Assembly (NCBI RefSeq): GCF_001541345.2
Contig: NZ_LMVL02000003.1
Location: forward strand, 620,001 to 684,000
Direction of reading: 5' to 3'
Source of the DNA: Gillisella vitis
Lineage (GTDB): Bacteria > Pseudomonadota > Alphaproteobacteria > Rhizobiales > Rhizobiaceae
Length of the DNA stretch: 64,000 nt
In this document: piece by piece, positions 55,600 to 64,000 of the stretch
How positions within the stretch are numbered: the first letter of the stretch is position 1
Layout of the letters: the number at the start of each line of letters is the position of its first letter
Made by a program: the position numbers and the translations under genes
The notes under the pieces: generated by a model
Told to the model about the DNA's origin: nothing
The model's database searches: none
The model's input: the letters and a program-made list of their open reading frames with translations, nothing else

Positions 55600-56031
55600 G
55601 GTGGCTGTCTCCGTCCGAGTATCGGTGGTCATTCAACGCTATTTTCGACTTTGCCTTTGTAAAACGAGGCAAAGCTATGCGGGCTCTATATGACGCATCG
55701 CACCATGGCCAAGCAAGCTCCGGCATTTATTCCCTGCCTATTTATTGCGATTGCCCACGAAGTGAAGGGGTAAGGCGCTCAAGATCTGCGCCAGATTGCA
55801 TGATTGGCTGTGAATGGGCGGCAATGGTGGCCTTGCTGCGCTTTTTGCTGCCCATTCAAGTTGGTAAAGATGTTGCTAACCGTGATTCCTGGCAATGGCG
55901 ACGGGACAGGCCGTGCGAGACCGGCTATCGTGGGCAAGAATGCTGCCGGATGACAAAGTGCCGGATGGCTAAGGTGCCGGTGACAAGGCGCCGGATAACA
56001 AGGCAAATGTAGACGCCGAGATGAGGACCGA
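55600..56031. other. Intergenic between FliO-like gene and cckA
   Basis: About 430 bp with divergent promoters and a tandem repeat (55944-56003). No CtrA box matching TTAA-N7-TTAA found by eye. GAGGA lies 6-7 nt before the cckA ATG. Confidence 0.5.
55944..56003 (+). repeat. Four imperfect 14-16 bp tandem repeats before cckA
   Basis: Units TGCCGGATGACAAAG, TGCCGGATGGCTAAGG, TGCCGGTGACAAGG and CGCCGGATAACAAGG lie end to end and finish 28 nt before the cckA start codon. Confidence 0.85.
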
Positions 56032-58650
56032 ATGACAAACCAGCAGCAGACAGACGAAAGCGTAGGCCCGCTGGTGGATCGCAGGCCGAATAGCGGGGCC
56101 GCGTTCCGCATCGTCATCCTGGCCTTTGTTCTGCTGGCTGCCGCCGCCGCCTTCGTGGTTTTCAAGAACTCGCTGGACAACCAGATCGTGCTGGGTGTGC
56201 TTGGCGTCCTGGCTATCGTCGGTATTTTCTTCCTGGTCTCGGCGATCATCGGTTTCATCGAAGTGATGCCGCAGACGCCCTCGGACGGTCTTGGTCGCGC
56301 CTTCCTCGATAGCCAGAGTGAGGGAACGTTGGTCACCGATCCACGTGGGCACATTATCTATGCCAATGCAGCCTATGGCCGGATGACCGGCGCGCGCCGG
56401 GCGACAGACGTACAGACGCTGGAAGCGCTGTTGTCTCGCCATCGCGAGGCTGGTGAAGCGCTTTACCGGCTGATCAACGGCTTGCGCGAGGACCGGGACG
56501 GGCAGGAGGAGTTTCGGCTGCTGAAACCGCTCGGACCGTTTTCCGGCAATGGTTCCGGCGCGCATTGGTACCGGTTGCGGGCTCGCCGTCTGGTGGAGAA
56601 GGGGCCGCATAAAGGCCTTCAGATCTGGCAGATTGCCGACATTACCGCCGACCGCGACGACCAGGAGCGGTTTTTCAAGGAATTACAGAACGCTATCGAT
56701 TACCTCGATCATGCGCCAGCTGGCTTTTTCTCGGCAGGCCGCAAGGGTGAGATCTTCTACCTGAATGCCACCCTTTCGGAATGGCTTGGCATCGATCTCA
56801 CGCAGTTTTCGCCAGGCGCCATCTACCTCAAGGACCTCGTTGCAGGCGAGGGGATGGCGTTGATCCAGTCGGTCCAGGCCGAGCCAGGCCTGTCGAAGAC
56901 CGCGACGCTCGATCTCGACCTGCGCCGGGCTGATGGCCGCAGTTTTCCTGCCCGCCTTGTCCATAGGGTTCGCTCGGCCCGCGATGGCGCGCCAGGGGAG
57001 AGCCGGACGATCGTGCTGGCCCGTCAGGAAGTCATTGCCGGGGACCGGTCGGATTCCTCGGCCTCCATGCGCTTTACCCGGTTTTTCAACAATACGCCGA
57101 TGGCGATCGCTTCGGTGGACGGGCAGGGGCGCATCCTGCGCACCAATGCACCCTTCCTGAAATTCTTTTCCGATGTCGTTTCCCGGGACGATATCGACCG
57201 AAAGATCCGGTTGGATGCGGTCCTGCATGATAATGAGCGTCCGGTGTTCGCCGAGGCGCTGTCACAGGCGCGCGACCGGCAGGTCGACATTGCACCAATC
57301 GATTCGCGCCATCCCCTGGATGACATGCGCCATTTCCGGTTCTACGTGAACGCGGTCATCGACCAGAGCGACGAAGCGCCGGAAGAGGCTGCCATTGTTT
57401 ATGCGGTTGACGTCACCGACCAGAAGGCCCTGGAAACCCAGATGGCCCAGACGCAGAAAATGAATGCTGTCGGCACGTTGGCCGGGGGCATCGCCCACGA
57501 TTTCAACAATGTTCTGACAGCCATTCTTCTGTCCTCCGACCATCTGCTGCTCCAGGCAAGGCCGTCGGATTCGAGCTTTGCCGATCTGATGGAAATCAAG
57601 CGCAATGCCAATCGCGCCGCCGTTCTGGTGCGCCAGTTGTTGGCTTTTTCACGCAAGCAGACCATGCGCCCGACGGTGCTGAACCTGACAGATGTGATTG
57701 GCGATCTGCGCATGCTGGTCGACCGGCTGATTTCAGGCACAAATGTCAAGCTGCATGTGGATTACGGACGTGATCTCTGGCCGGTAAAAGCGGATCTCTC
57801 TCAATTCGAACAGGTGCTGATCAATCTCTGTGTCAACGCCCGCGATGCCATGCCGCAAGGCGGCAATATCACCATTAGCACCCATAATGTCACTGGTGTC
57901 GAAGCGGCTGCCTATAATCACCGTGGCCTGCCGCATGAAGATTTCGTGCTGATCGAAGTCGCCGACAGGGGTACCGGTATCGCGCCTGAGATCCTCGACA
58001 AGATCTTCGAGCCGTTCTTTACCACCAAGGATGTCGGCAAGGGGACCGGCCTGGGACTTGCCATGGTGTATGGCATCGTCAAACAGTCCGGCGGCTATAT
58101 CTATCTGGAATCGGAGGTTGGCGAAGGCACGACATTCCGGATTTTCCTGCCGCGCCATATTGTCGAGCCTGTTGTCATCGATGCGACCCTTGCACCTGGC
58201 GCGCAAGCCCAGCAGGGCAATGGCCGCGTTCTGGCTGCATCCGAATCCGAAAATTCCAAGGAGCCAGACGACCTGACGGGTAAATCTGCCGTGGTTCTGC
58301 TGGTGGAGGACGAGGACGCCGTGCGACGCGGCGGCAAGCGCATGCTGGAAACAAGGGGCTATACAGTCCACGAGGCCTGTTCTGGCGTCGAAGCACTGGA
58401 AATCATGGAGGAACTGGAAGGCAAGGTCGATATTGTCGTGTCCGACGTGGTGATGCCGGAAATGGATGGCCCGTCGCTGTTGAAGGAATTGCGCAAGACC
58501 TATCCGGATATGAAATTCATCTTTGTTTCGGGCTATGCCGAGGATGCTTTTGCGCGAAATCTGCCTGCGGATGCGAAGTTCGGATTCCTGCCGAAGCCCT
58601 TCTCCCTCAAGCAATTGGCCATCGCCGTTCGCGAAATGCTGGATGCCTGA
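56032..58650 (+). CDS. cckA: CckA hybrid sensor histidine kinase (cell-cycle phosphorelay)
   Basis: An 872-residue membrane hybrid kinase: two membrane segments in residues 25-80, PAS domains (about 90-220, 220-340 and 345-455), HisKA with the phospho-His H489 in [14 protein letters not shown], HATPase ([32 protein letters not shown]), and a C-terminal receiver with D805 in [10 protein letters not shown]. This is the full CckA layout. In alphaproteobacteria CckA phosphorylates ChpT, which passes phosphate to CtrA and CpdR; c-di-GMP and DivL control its switch to phosphatase. chpT and ctrA are not in the window. Confidence 0.96.
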   Translation: MTNQQQTDESVGPLVDRRPNSGAAFRIVILAFVLLAAAAAFVVFKNSLDNQIVLGVLGVLAIVGIFFLVSAIIGFIEVMPQTPSDGLGRAFLDSQSEGTLVTDPRGHIIYANAAYGRMTGARRATDVQTLEALLSRHREAGEALYRLINGLREDRDGQEEFRLLKPLGPFSGNGSGAHWYRLRARRLVEKGPHKGLQIWQIADITADRDDQERFFKELQNAIDYLDHAPAGFFSAGRKGEIFYLNATLSEWLGIDLTQFSPGAIYLKDLVAGEGMALIQSVQAEPGLSKTATLDLDLRRADGRSFPARLVHRVRSARDGAPGESRTIVLARQEVIAGDRSDSSASMRFTRFFNNTPMAIASVDGQGRILRTNAPFLKFFSDVVSRDDIDRKIRLDAVLHDNERPVFAEALSQARDRQVDIAPIDSRHPLDDMRHFRFYVNAVIDQSDEAPEEAAIVYAVDVTDQKALETQMAQTQKMNAVGTLAGGIAHDFNNVLTAILLSSDHLLLQARPSDSSFADLMEIKRNANRAAVLVRQLLAFSRKQTMRPTVLNLTDVIGDLRMLVDRLISGTNVKLHVDYGRDLWPVKADLSQFEQVLINLCVNARDAMPQGGNITISTHNVTGVEAAAYNHRGLPHEDFVLIEVADRGTGIAPEILDKIFEPFFTTKDVGKGTGLGLAMVYGIVKQSGGYIYLESEVGEGTTFRIFLPRHIVEPVVIDATLAPGAQAQQGNGRVLAASESENSKEPDDLTGKSAVVLLVEDEDAVRRGGKRMLETRGYTVHEACSGVEALEIMEELEGKVDIVVSDVVMPEMDGPSLLKELRKTYPDMKFIFVSGYAEDAFARNLPADAKFGFLPKPFSLKQLAIAVREMLDA

Positions 58651-58694
58651 ACTGTCTTGACCTGAACCGTATGGGCATTAAGAGACGGCGAGAT

Positions 58695-58727
58695 CCATCA
58701 CACGCTCGATAAGGTGTGTGATGGTTT
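58695..58727 (+). terminator. Possible terminator after cckA
   Basis: CCATCACAC / GTGTGATGG stem (58695-58703 and 58716-58724) with only a short T-run (TTT). It lies 45 nt after the stop. Confidence 0.55.
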
Positions 58728-58949
58728 GCTGATCGAGATTTGTAGGGCTTCTTCGAAGCGTCAATATAGTTTTAATTAAAAACTTTTATCTCCGATGACG
58801 ATATTCACTGTTGCCACTCGAAACACCCCGAAATTGCCTTGAATCGATTTCTATAGAAGGAGCCATTGACCCTGGCTTCGACATTTTTTTGGATGTGCGA
58901 ATCGATCACGACACATGGTGCCAAGGCTTAAAGAAAAGGTCGTTATTTT

Positions 58950-59822
58950 ATGACATATGTGCTTGCGTGTGCCCTTGCCCGTCGCGAGGCTAAACCTGCA
59001 AGTCGCTCCGGATTTTCGGCGATTTTTCCCTTGGCATTGGCTCTCGGTCTTTCCGGTTGCGGCTCGGTTCCATTGACGCAATCGGGCTCTCTCAAGTCCT
59101 ATGAAAAGCTAGGCCCGGTCGAGGGTAAGATCGCGAAATCACGGGTGTTTTTGGATGAACAGTCGCTGTTGACGGCACGTTCAATCGCCATTTCACCGAC
59201 GAAACTATCACCGCAGGCGCGCGCAAAGCTCCATGAACCAGGCAGCGACCGGCTGGTTTCCAACGCGCTCGACCGGGCGTTGTGCATTGATCTCAGCGAC
59301 AGGTTTCTTGTGGTTCGCCCCGGCGAACCAGCCGATTTGACCGTGCAAGCGGAGATTACCGACATCGTTCCGACCGGTAAGATTGCCGCTGGTGTTTCCA
59401 AGGTGACAACGCTTGGAACATCCGCCGTCCTGCCGGTCGGTATTCCCCGTCTTCCAATTGGTCTTGGCGGCCTTGCCGTGGAAGCCGAAGCGCTCACCCC
59501 CCAGGGAACACAAGTCGCGGCAATCGTCTGGTCCAGGGGCGCGAACTCGATAACCAATGGCCCCCGCGTCTCCGAAGTCGGCGATGCCTATGGTCTGGCA
59601 TCAGCCTTTGCCGGCCAGTTTTCGCAGATGCTGCAAAAAGGCCAGAAACCCTCCGGCCTCAACCTATCCTTGCCATCAGGGCAAAAGCTGAAATCGGGAC
59701 TGGGCGGTGCACCCAAAAACGCTGCCTGCGAAGCCTTCGGGCGGGCGCCTGGCATTGGCGGAATGGTTGGAACCATGGTCGGCGCGCCGCCATCCTGGTC
59801 GGACAAAGCCGGCAAGCAGTAG
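58950..59822 (+). CDS. DUF3313-type lipoprotein
   Basis: A 290-residue protein with a lipoprotein signal: basic start, hydrophobic core and lipobox LSGC (acylated Cys C37). The body fits DUF3313, predicted outer-membrane lipoproteins of unknown function: KSRVFLDEQSLL, DRALCIDLSDRFLVV and AVEAEALTPQGTQVAAIVW. The final 50 residues are Gly/Ala/Pro-rich. Terminator follows at 59836. Confidence 0.8.
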   Translation: MTYVLACALARREAKPASRSGFSAIFPLALALGLSGCGSVPLTQSGSLKSYEKLGPVEGKIAKSRVFLDEQSLLTARSIAISPTKLSPQARAKLHEPGSDRLVSNALDRALCIDLSDRFLVVRPGEPADLTVQAEITDIVPTGKIAAGVSKVTTLGTSAVLPVGIPRLPIGLGGLAVEAEALTPQGTQVAAIVWSRGANSITNGPRVSEVGDAYGLASAFAGQFSQMLQKGQKPSGLNLSLPSGQKLKSGLGGAPKNAACEAFGRAPGIGGMVGTMVGAPPSWSDKAGKQ

Positions 59823-59835
59823 GGAGACTATCAAG

Positions 59836-59866
59836 CCTGGAAGCTGATTTTCAGTTTCCAGGTTTT
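59836..59866 (+). terminator. Intrinsic terminator after the lipoprotein gene
   Basis: CCTGGAA / TTCCAGG outer stem (59836-59842 and 59856-59862) with inner CTGA / TCAG pairing, then TTTT. Confidence 0.8.
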
Positions 59867-59944
59867 GGTCCCCGGCGCTGTAGCACGCTAAATCTGCTGC
59901 ATAATTTTTTCGTTCAATCGAGTCCGATTTAAGGAATTATGTAG

Positions 59945-60505
59945 TCAGCTTCTGGATTGGCCTTTATGGCGCAATCCATCCATCAGCAATCCGATCAGCC
60001 GATGTGAACGGTCGCGCCATTCCGGGGTGTCGGGCATGGAATAGATGCTGGAGAGGGCGTGCAACACGTCAGCCTCACCAATATCGTCGCGAATAAGCTG
60101 CTCCTCCTGTGCTTTTGCCATCAGCCGGGCGACTGCATCGCGGATCAGGCCGGAGCCCTCCGCAAACAGGGTTGAATTAGAATTCATAATAATTTTCAAG
60201 CTATTGGCCATGCCGCGTTTGGTGGCGATATAGCCCACGAAACGGCGCATCCATTCCTCAAGCGCCATATCGGCGGGAAGGGTTGTCGCAAGCTCCGTCG
60301 CCGCTTCTGCCAGGCTTGACAATTCGCGCCGGTAAACCGCCTCGACAAGATGTTCGCGCGTCTGAAAATGGCGGTAAAGCGTGCCAATACCGACGCCTGC
60401 CTGCCTTGCGATATCCTCAAGCGAGGTTTCGACGCCTTTTTCAGCAAAGGCGAGGGCTGCAACCTCGACCAATTTCTCCCGGTTTCGCTGGGCATCCGCA
60501 CGCAT
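59945..60505 (-). CDS. TetR/AcrR-family repressor
   Basis: A 186-residue regulator from ATG 60505 (AAGG 8 nt upstream); a TTG at 60592 opens a longer frame. N-terminal HTH: VAALAFAEKGVETSLEDIARQAGVGIGTLYRHFQTREHLVEAVY. The C-terminal ligand domain (EEWMRRFVGYIATKRGM) resembles the SbtR-like group. It is divergent from the paoABC-like operon with an inverted repeat between, so it probably represses both itself and the operon; the inducer is unknown. Confidence 0.9.
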   Translation of the reverse strand: MRADAQRNREKLVEVAALAFAEKGVETSLEDIARQAGVGIGTLYRHFQTREHLVEAVYRRELSSLAEAATELATTLPADMALEEWMRRFVGYIATKRGMANSLKIIMNSNSTLFAEGSGLIRDAVARLMAKAQEEQLIRDDIGEADVLHALSSIYSMPDTPEWRDRSHRLIGLLMDGLRHKGQSRS

Positions 60506-60601
60506 TTTGGGTGCCTTCGGCGAAGATGTGTTCGAGGCAGCCGATGCCAAAATTCTGCTCCGGGACAATTGGGGCTTGACGAAAGACGACAAACCTCTAG
60601 T

Positions 60602-60625
60602 TTAAACGGAGGCTCCTCCGGTTAA
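60602..60625. promoter_or_regulatory. Inverted repeat, candidate TetR operator
   Basis: Arms TTAAACGGAGG and CCTCCGGTTAA separated by CT, one mismatch in 11. It lies about 100 nt before the regulator start and about 210 nt before the paoA-like start, in the divergent control region. Size and symmetry fit a TetR-family site. Confidence 0.65.
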
Positions 60626-60833
60626 GGTGGCCTTCCAAGTCATAGTCCAGAAGAGGGGAGGATGTCATGTTAAAAATAGTGCGCATCTCCCGTCCTTCAA
60701 GTCGGCATAGTTTCTGACAGCTGAGGCTGTCCACAATCGCCTTTGAAATTTTCGTCCGAGACGGCAAGCGCCATGCGTTTATGCTAACGCACGGCGCCTA
60801 CTCACTCTTTTAAGCGACAGCACGGAGCTTATC

Positions 60834-61307
60834 ATGCCAGCAACACTTCATCTCAGCTTGACCATCAACGGCGCGGTTCACGAATGTGACGTCGAGCCGC
60901 GCGTGACCTTGCTTGACGCGCTTCGCGAACATTTGTCGATGACCGGCACCAAAAAGGGCTGCGACCAGGGGCAGTGCGGCGCCTGCACCTGCCATGTCGA
61001 TGGCAGGCGGGTCCTGTCCTGCATGATGCTGGCAGCCCAGGCGGAAGGCCATGCGATCACCACGATAGAAGGCATTTCGGCATCAAATGGCGAATTGCAT
61101 CCGGTTCAAACAGCTTTTCTGGAACAGGATGCCTTTCAATGCGGTTATTGTACACCCGGCCAGATCATGTCGGCTGTAGCATGCATCCGTGAGGGTCATG
61201 CGGGATCGGATGCGGAAATCCGCGAATATATGTCTGGAAATCTCTGTCGTTGCGGGGCCTATAACAGCATCGTGGCGGCGGTGCGTGACGCGGCGGAGGC
61301 TGCATGA
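60834..61307 (+). CDS. paoA: Aldehyde oxidoreductase, [2Fe-2S] subunit (PaoA-like)
   Basis: Small subunit of a xanthine-dehydrogenase-family molybdoenzyme, 157 residues. Plant-type cluster: C43, C48, C51, C63 (GCDQGQCGAC..SC). Second cluster: C103, C106 (CGYC) and C138, C140 (CRC). No Tat signal precedes the domain, unlike E. coli PaoA, so this enzyme is probably cytoplasmic. First gene of an operon whose members overlap by ATGA. Confidence 0.9.
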   Translation: MPATLHLSLTINGAVHECDVEPRVTLLDALREHLSMTGTKKGCDQGQCGACTCHVDGRRVLSCMMLAAQAEGHAITTIEGISASNGELHPVQTAFLEQDAFQCGYCTPGQIMSAVACIREGHAGSDAEIREYMSGNLCRCGAYNSIVAAVRDAAEAA

Positions 61308-62290
61308 TGAAGAGCTTTTCCTATAGCCGGGCCTCGTCGATACAAGCAGCCCGTGAGGCAACGCACCAACCAGAAACAGCGCTGCTGGCCGGTGGTACGA
61401 GCTTGCTCGACCTTGCCAAATCCGGCGTAGCCGAACCGGACACTATCCTGGATATCAGTCATCTGGCCGGGCTTGGCACAATTACCGTCAGCGAAACAGG
61501 CGCCACAATTGGCACCTTGGCCAGAATGTCCACGGTGGCCGACCATCCCGCCATAATGGCGCGCTATCCGGCTGTTGCGCAATCGCTGTCTCTGGCGGCG
61601 TCGCCCCAACTGCGCAATATGGCGACGGTTGGCGGCAATCTCATGCAACGCACCCGCTGTTCCTACTTTCGTGATCCAGGCACATTTGCAGCCTGCAACA
61701 AACGTGCACCCGGTTCCGGCTGTTCAGCCATCGGCGGCGTGACCCGCAACCATGCAGTGCTTGGCACCAGCGATCTTTGCATTGCCAGCTATCCCGGCGA
61801 TCTTGCCGTGGCGCTGACCGCTTTTGATGCCACGGTGGATTTGGGTGAGCGGCAGATCGCTATCGACGATTTCTTTTTGCCCTATGGCGATGCCCCGCAG
61901 CTCGAAACCCTTTTGAAGCCAGGGGAGATGATCCTCTCCATCACCATTCCGGCATCCGCTGCGGCTGAAAATTCCACCTATCTGAAGATCCGCGACCGCC
62001 AGTCCTACGAATTTGCCGCAGCCAGCGCTGCCGTTGGCCTGGAATTGGAAGAGGATGGCCGCACGATCCGCGATATTCGCATTGCGCTTGGTGGCGTGGC
62101 CAGCAAGCCTTGGCGGGTCCGCGCCGTGGAGCAGGCGCTGGTCGGCAAGCTACTGGAGCCGCAAACCGTTGAACAGGCCAGTCGGCTTTCGATGGAAGGT
62201 GCGGTGTCGCAGGGCGATAATCACTATAAGATCCAACTGGCGCCGCGCGTTATCGCCCGCGCCGTGCTTACTCTGGGAGGTCTCGCATGA
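61304..62290 (+). CDS. paoB: Aldehyde oxidoreductase, FAD subunit with extra Fe-S site (PaoB-like)
   Basis: A 328-residue CO-dehydrogenase-type flavoprotein subunit. FAD motifs: LLAGGTSLLDLAK and ATVGGNLMQRT. Three cysteines, C119, C131 and C140 (RTRCSYFRD..ACNKRAPGSGC), match the segment that binds an additional [4Fe-4S] cluster in PaoB and in 4-hydroxybenzoyl-CoA reductase. This separates it from ordinary xanthine dehydrogenase FAD subunits. It overlaps both neighbours by 4 nt. Confidence 0.9.
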   Translation: MMKSFSYSRASSIQAAREATHQPETALLAGGTSLLDLAKSGVAEPDTILDISHLAGLGTITVSETGATIGTLARMSTVADHPAIMARYPAVAQSLSLAASPQLRNMATVGGNLMQRTRCSYFRDPGTFAACNKRAPGSGCSAIGGVTRNHAVLGTSDLCIASYPGDLAVALTAFDATVDLGERQIAIDDFFLPYGDAPQLETLLKPGEMILSITIPASAAAENSTYLKIRDRQSYEFAAASAAVGLELEEDGRTIRDIRIALGGVASKPWRVRAVEQALVGKLLEPQTVEQASRLSMEGAVSQGDNHYKIQLAPRVIARAVLTLGGLA

Positions 62291-64000
62291 CCATAATGAC
62301 GCCACGCAAGCACGGCGATGCCGCCGATGGCGCGGTCGGTGGCCGCCTTTCACGGTTTGAAGGACAGAGAAAGATCACTGGGGCTGCCACCTATGCACTG
62401 GAATATCCGGTAGAGAGCGCTGCCCATGCCGTGCTCGTACAGAGCACGATTGCGTCTGGTCGGGTGGTGTCGATTGACACATCCGCAGCGAAGGCTGCAC
62501 CGGGCGTGCTGATGGTGTTGACACCACAGGACGACCTCGGCCTGATCACCGCGTCTGATTGGTACGGAAATCGGCCGGATAACCAGCCCTATTATCCCTT
62601 GTCGGATACGGTAACCTTCAATGGCCAATCAATTGCCGCCGTGATCGCCGAAAGTCGGGAGCAGGCAGCCGAAGTCGCCAAACTGCTTCATGTGATCTAT
62701 GAAGAAGCTACCGCAATTAACGGATTAGATGATCCAAATGCTGGTCCAGGCAAGCCGATGGACAATCTGAATGTCTCCTGGGGTGATGCTGAGGCGGCGC
62801 TGGCAGCGTCCGCAGTGCGCATCGAAGCGGAATATCGGACACCGCGCGAATACCATGTCGCCATGGAACCGCATGGTCTGACCGCTCACTGGGACGAGGA
62901 CCGGTTGACGCTGTGGGAGCCGAGCCAATGGACCCACGGCATGGCACGCAGCTACGCCGAATGGTTCGGCCTGCCGCTGGAGAATGTCCGTATCGTCTCA
63001 CCATTCATTGGTGGCGGTTTCGGCTCCAAGGGCGGGGCGCTGGCCTATGGTGCCGTGGCGGCGGCAGCGGCGAAAAAGCTGGGCCGTCCCGTCAAACTGG
63101 CCGTCACCCGGCCCCAGAATTTCACCAGTTACGGCGGACGCGCCGCGACGCGCCAGACGATCGCCTTGGGCGCAACCAAGGACGGGATTTTGCAGGCAAT
63201 TGTTCATCGCGGTGCCAGTGAGACCTCCACCTACATGGATTATCCAGAGCAGACCGGCGCTGCGACACCGATTCTTTACAAGGTAGAGAATTTCAGTTCC
63301 GAGCATCGCGTCGTGCCAGTCAATACCGTCACGCCAGGCGCTTTGCGGGGGCCAGGCAAAAATCCAAGTGCCTTTGGCATTGAATGTGCCATGGACGAAC
63401 TGGCCGCTGCCATCGGTATGGACCCACTGGAAATCCGCCTGAAAAACTATGCCGACCATGATTATCAATCGGGCAAGCCCTGGTCGACAAGGCAATTGCG
63501 CGAGGCCCTCACCCAAGGCGCCGAGGCCTTTGGCTGGTCACGGCGCAGTGCTCAACCCCGGACCATGCGCGACGGACGCCAACTGATCGGCTGGGGTATC
63601 GGTTGTGGCACCTTTCCAGTGATCCGCGCGCCGAGCGAAGCGATGATCCGCATTCTGGCGAGTGGGCGCGTTGAAGTTGTCAGCGGCGCTATCGATATGG
63701 GGCAGGGTACCTATACGATCCTCGCCCAGACCGCTTCCGAAGCGCTGGGCGTGCCGGTCGAGCAGATTGATGTTGTGCTTGGCGATTCCAGGCTGCCGGG
63801 ATCGGCTATTGCCGGTGGGTCGATGTTGGCCGGGTCGATCACCGGCGCTGTCCACAAGGCAGCATTGGCTGCCCGTGACGAAATACTGGCGCTTGCCCTT
63901 AACGACGCCAATTCGCCATTTCGCGAGACCGGCGCCAATATTCTGACATTGAGCGATGGCCGGATTGCCATGTCACGCGGCGAGGGGCCTTCGATGTCCC
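62287..64000 (+). CDS. paoC: Aldehyde oxidoreductase, molybdenum subunit (PaoC-like), 3' truncated
   Basis: Catalytic subunit, 571 codons visible from ATG 62287 before the window ends with the frame still open; the family is about 730 residues. Motifs: SRFEGQRKITGAATYALEYP (start of the Mo domain), AMEPHGLTAHWDED, PFIGGGFGSKGG, ALRGPGKNPSAFGIE and DMGQGTYTILAQ, which surround the molybdenum cofactor. The substrate is probably an aldehyde by comparison with PaoABC; the catalytic Glu near the C-terminus is outside the window. Cofactor insertion needs an XdhC/PaoD-like protein, which may follow. Confidence 0.9.
   Translation, partial: MTIMTPRKHGDAADGAVGGRLSRFEGQRKITGAATYALEYPVESAAHAVLVQSTIASGRVVSIDTSAAKAAPGVLMVLTPQDDLGLITASDWYGNRPDNQPYYPLSDTVTFNGQSIAAVIAESREQAAEVAKLLHVIYEEATAINGLDDPNAGPGKPMDNLNVSWGDAEAALAASAVRIEAEYRTPREYHVAMEPHGLTAHWDEDRLTLWEPSQWTHGMARSYAEWFGLPLENVRIVSPFIGGGFGSKGGALAYGAVAAAAAKKLGRPVKLAVTRPQNFTSYGGRAATRQTIALGATKDGILQAIVHRGASETSTYMDYPEQTGAATPILYKVENFSSEHRVVPVNTVTPGALRGPGKNPSAFGIECAMDELAAAIGMDPLEIRLKNYADHDYQSGKPWSTRQLREALTQGAEAFGWSRRSAQPRTMRDGRQLIGWGIGCGTFPVIRAPSEAMIRILASGRVEVVSGAIDMGQGTYTILAQTASEALGVPVEQIDVVLGDSRLPGSAIAGGSMLAGSITGAVHKAALAARDEILALALNDANSPFRETGANILTLSDGRIAMSRGEGPSMS

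Overview
The window is an ordinary chromosomal segment of a Rhizobiaceae alphaproteobacterium, most likely in the Agrobacterium/Allorhizobium/Rhizobium group. The evidence is a CckA hybrid kinase next to a FliO-like gene, a giant apolipoprotein-like protein of the GPR/RgsE (growth pole ring) type, an alphaproteobacterial DksA with a single cysteine in its finger, rhizobial intergenic palindromes containing GGAAACCGGTTTTC, and high-GC codon use that creates many long antisense open frames. I see no phage, transposase, plasmid backbone, rRNA, tRNA or CRISPR array. This assignment is from memory of the families; no search was run.

Layout. 1-1.5 kb: end of a zinc-uptake operon (znuC with a very His-rich tail, znuB) and its regulator zur. 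1.5-10 kb: mostly minus-strand genes, namely a gamma-carbonic anhydrase, small secreted proteins, a D,D-carboxypeptidase with a SPOR domain, a LapG-family cysteine protease, a tandem PilZ protein and a class A acid phosphatase with a beta-strand C-terminus. Three related hairpin repeats sit at the 3' ends of minus-strand genes here. 10-18 kb: rhomboid protease, CBS protein, patatin phospholipase, hisI, folE, a NifU/IscU-like protein, yidD, a DUF2267-like protein and thrS. 18-23 kb: an NAD module, nrtR followed by nadA-nadB-nadC, with a palindrome before nadA that fits an operator.

23-37 kb: a secreted triple-repeat protein, a nitroreductase and flavin-reductase pair, a degenerate CitE-like protein, a DUF2336 protein, an acetyltransferase, parE, a secreted hydrolase, a GGDEF protein, tpiA, secG, pyrG and a ureohydrolase. 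37-46 kb: the 2342-residue GPR-like protein, containing a 13-unit, 44-residue (4 x 11) repeat array, divergent from an Hpt phosphotransfer protein, then a [2Fe-2S] ferredoxin. 46-53 kb: a DUF922 protease, folP-folB-folK, a secreted protein, and sixA-ycjX-ycjF. 53-59 kb: dksA, a FliO-like membrane protein, cckA and a DUF3313 lipoprotein. 60-64 kb: a TetR regulator divergent from a PaoABC-like molybdenum aldehyde oxidoreductase operon, which runs off the right edge.

No large undescribed system is evident. The strongest unexplained structures are the hairpin repeats whose outer arms change together, one of which has become the C-terminus of the carbonic anhydrase; the hendecad repeat array and its near-identical 264-bp DNA units in the GPR-like gene; the LapG-family protease near a PilZ gene with no LapD in view; the inverted repeats before nadA and between tetR and paoA; and tandem 15-bp repeats just before cckA.
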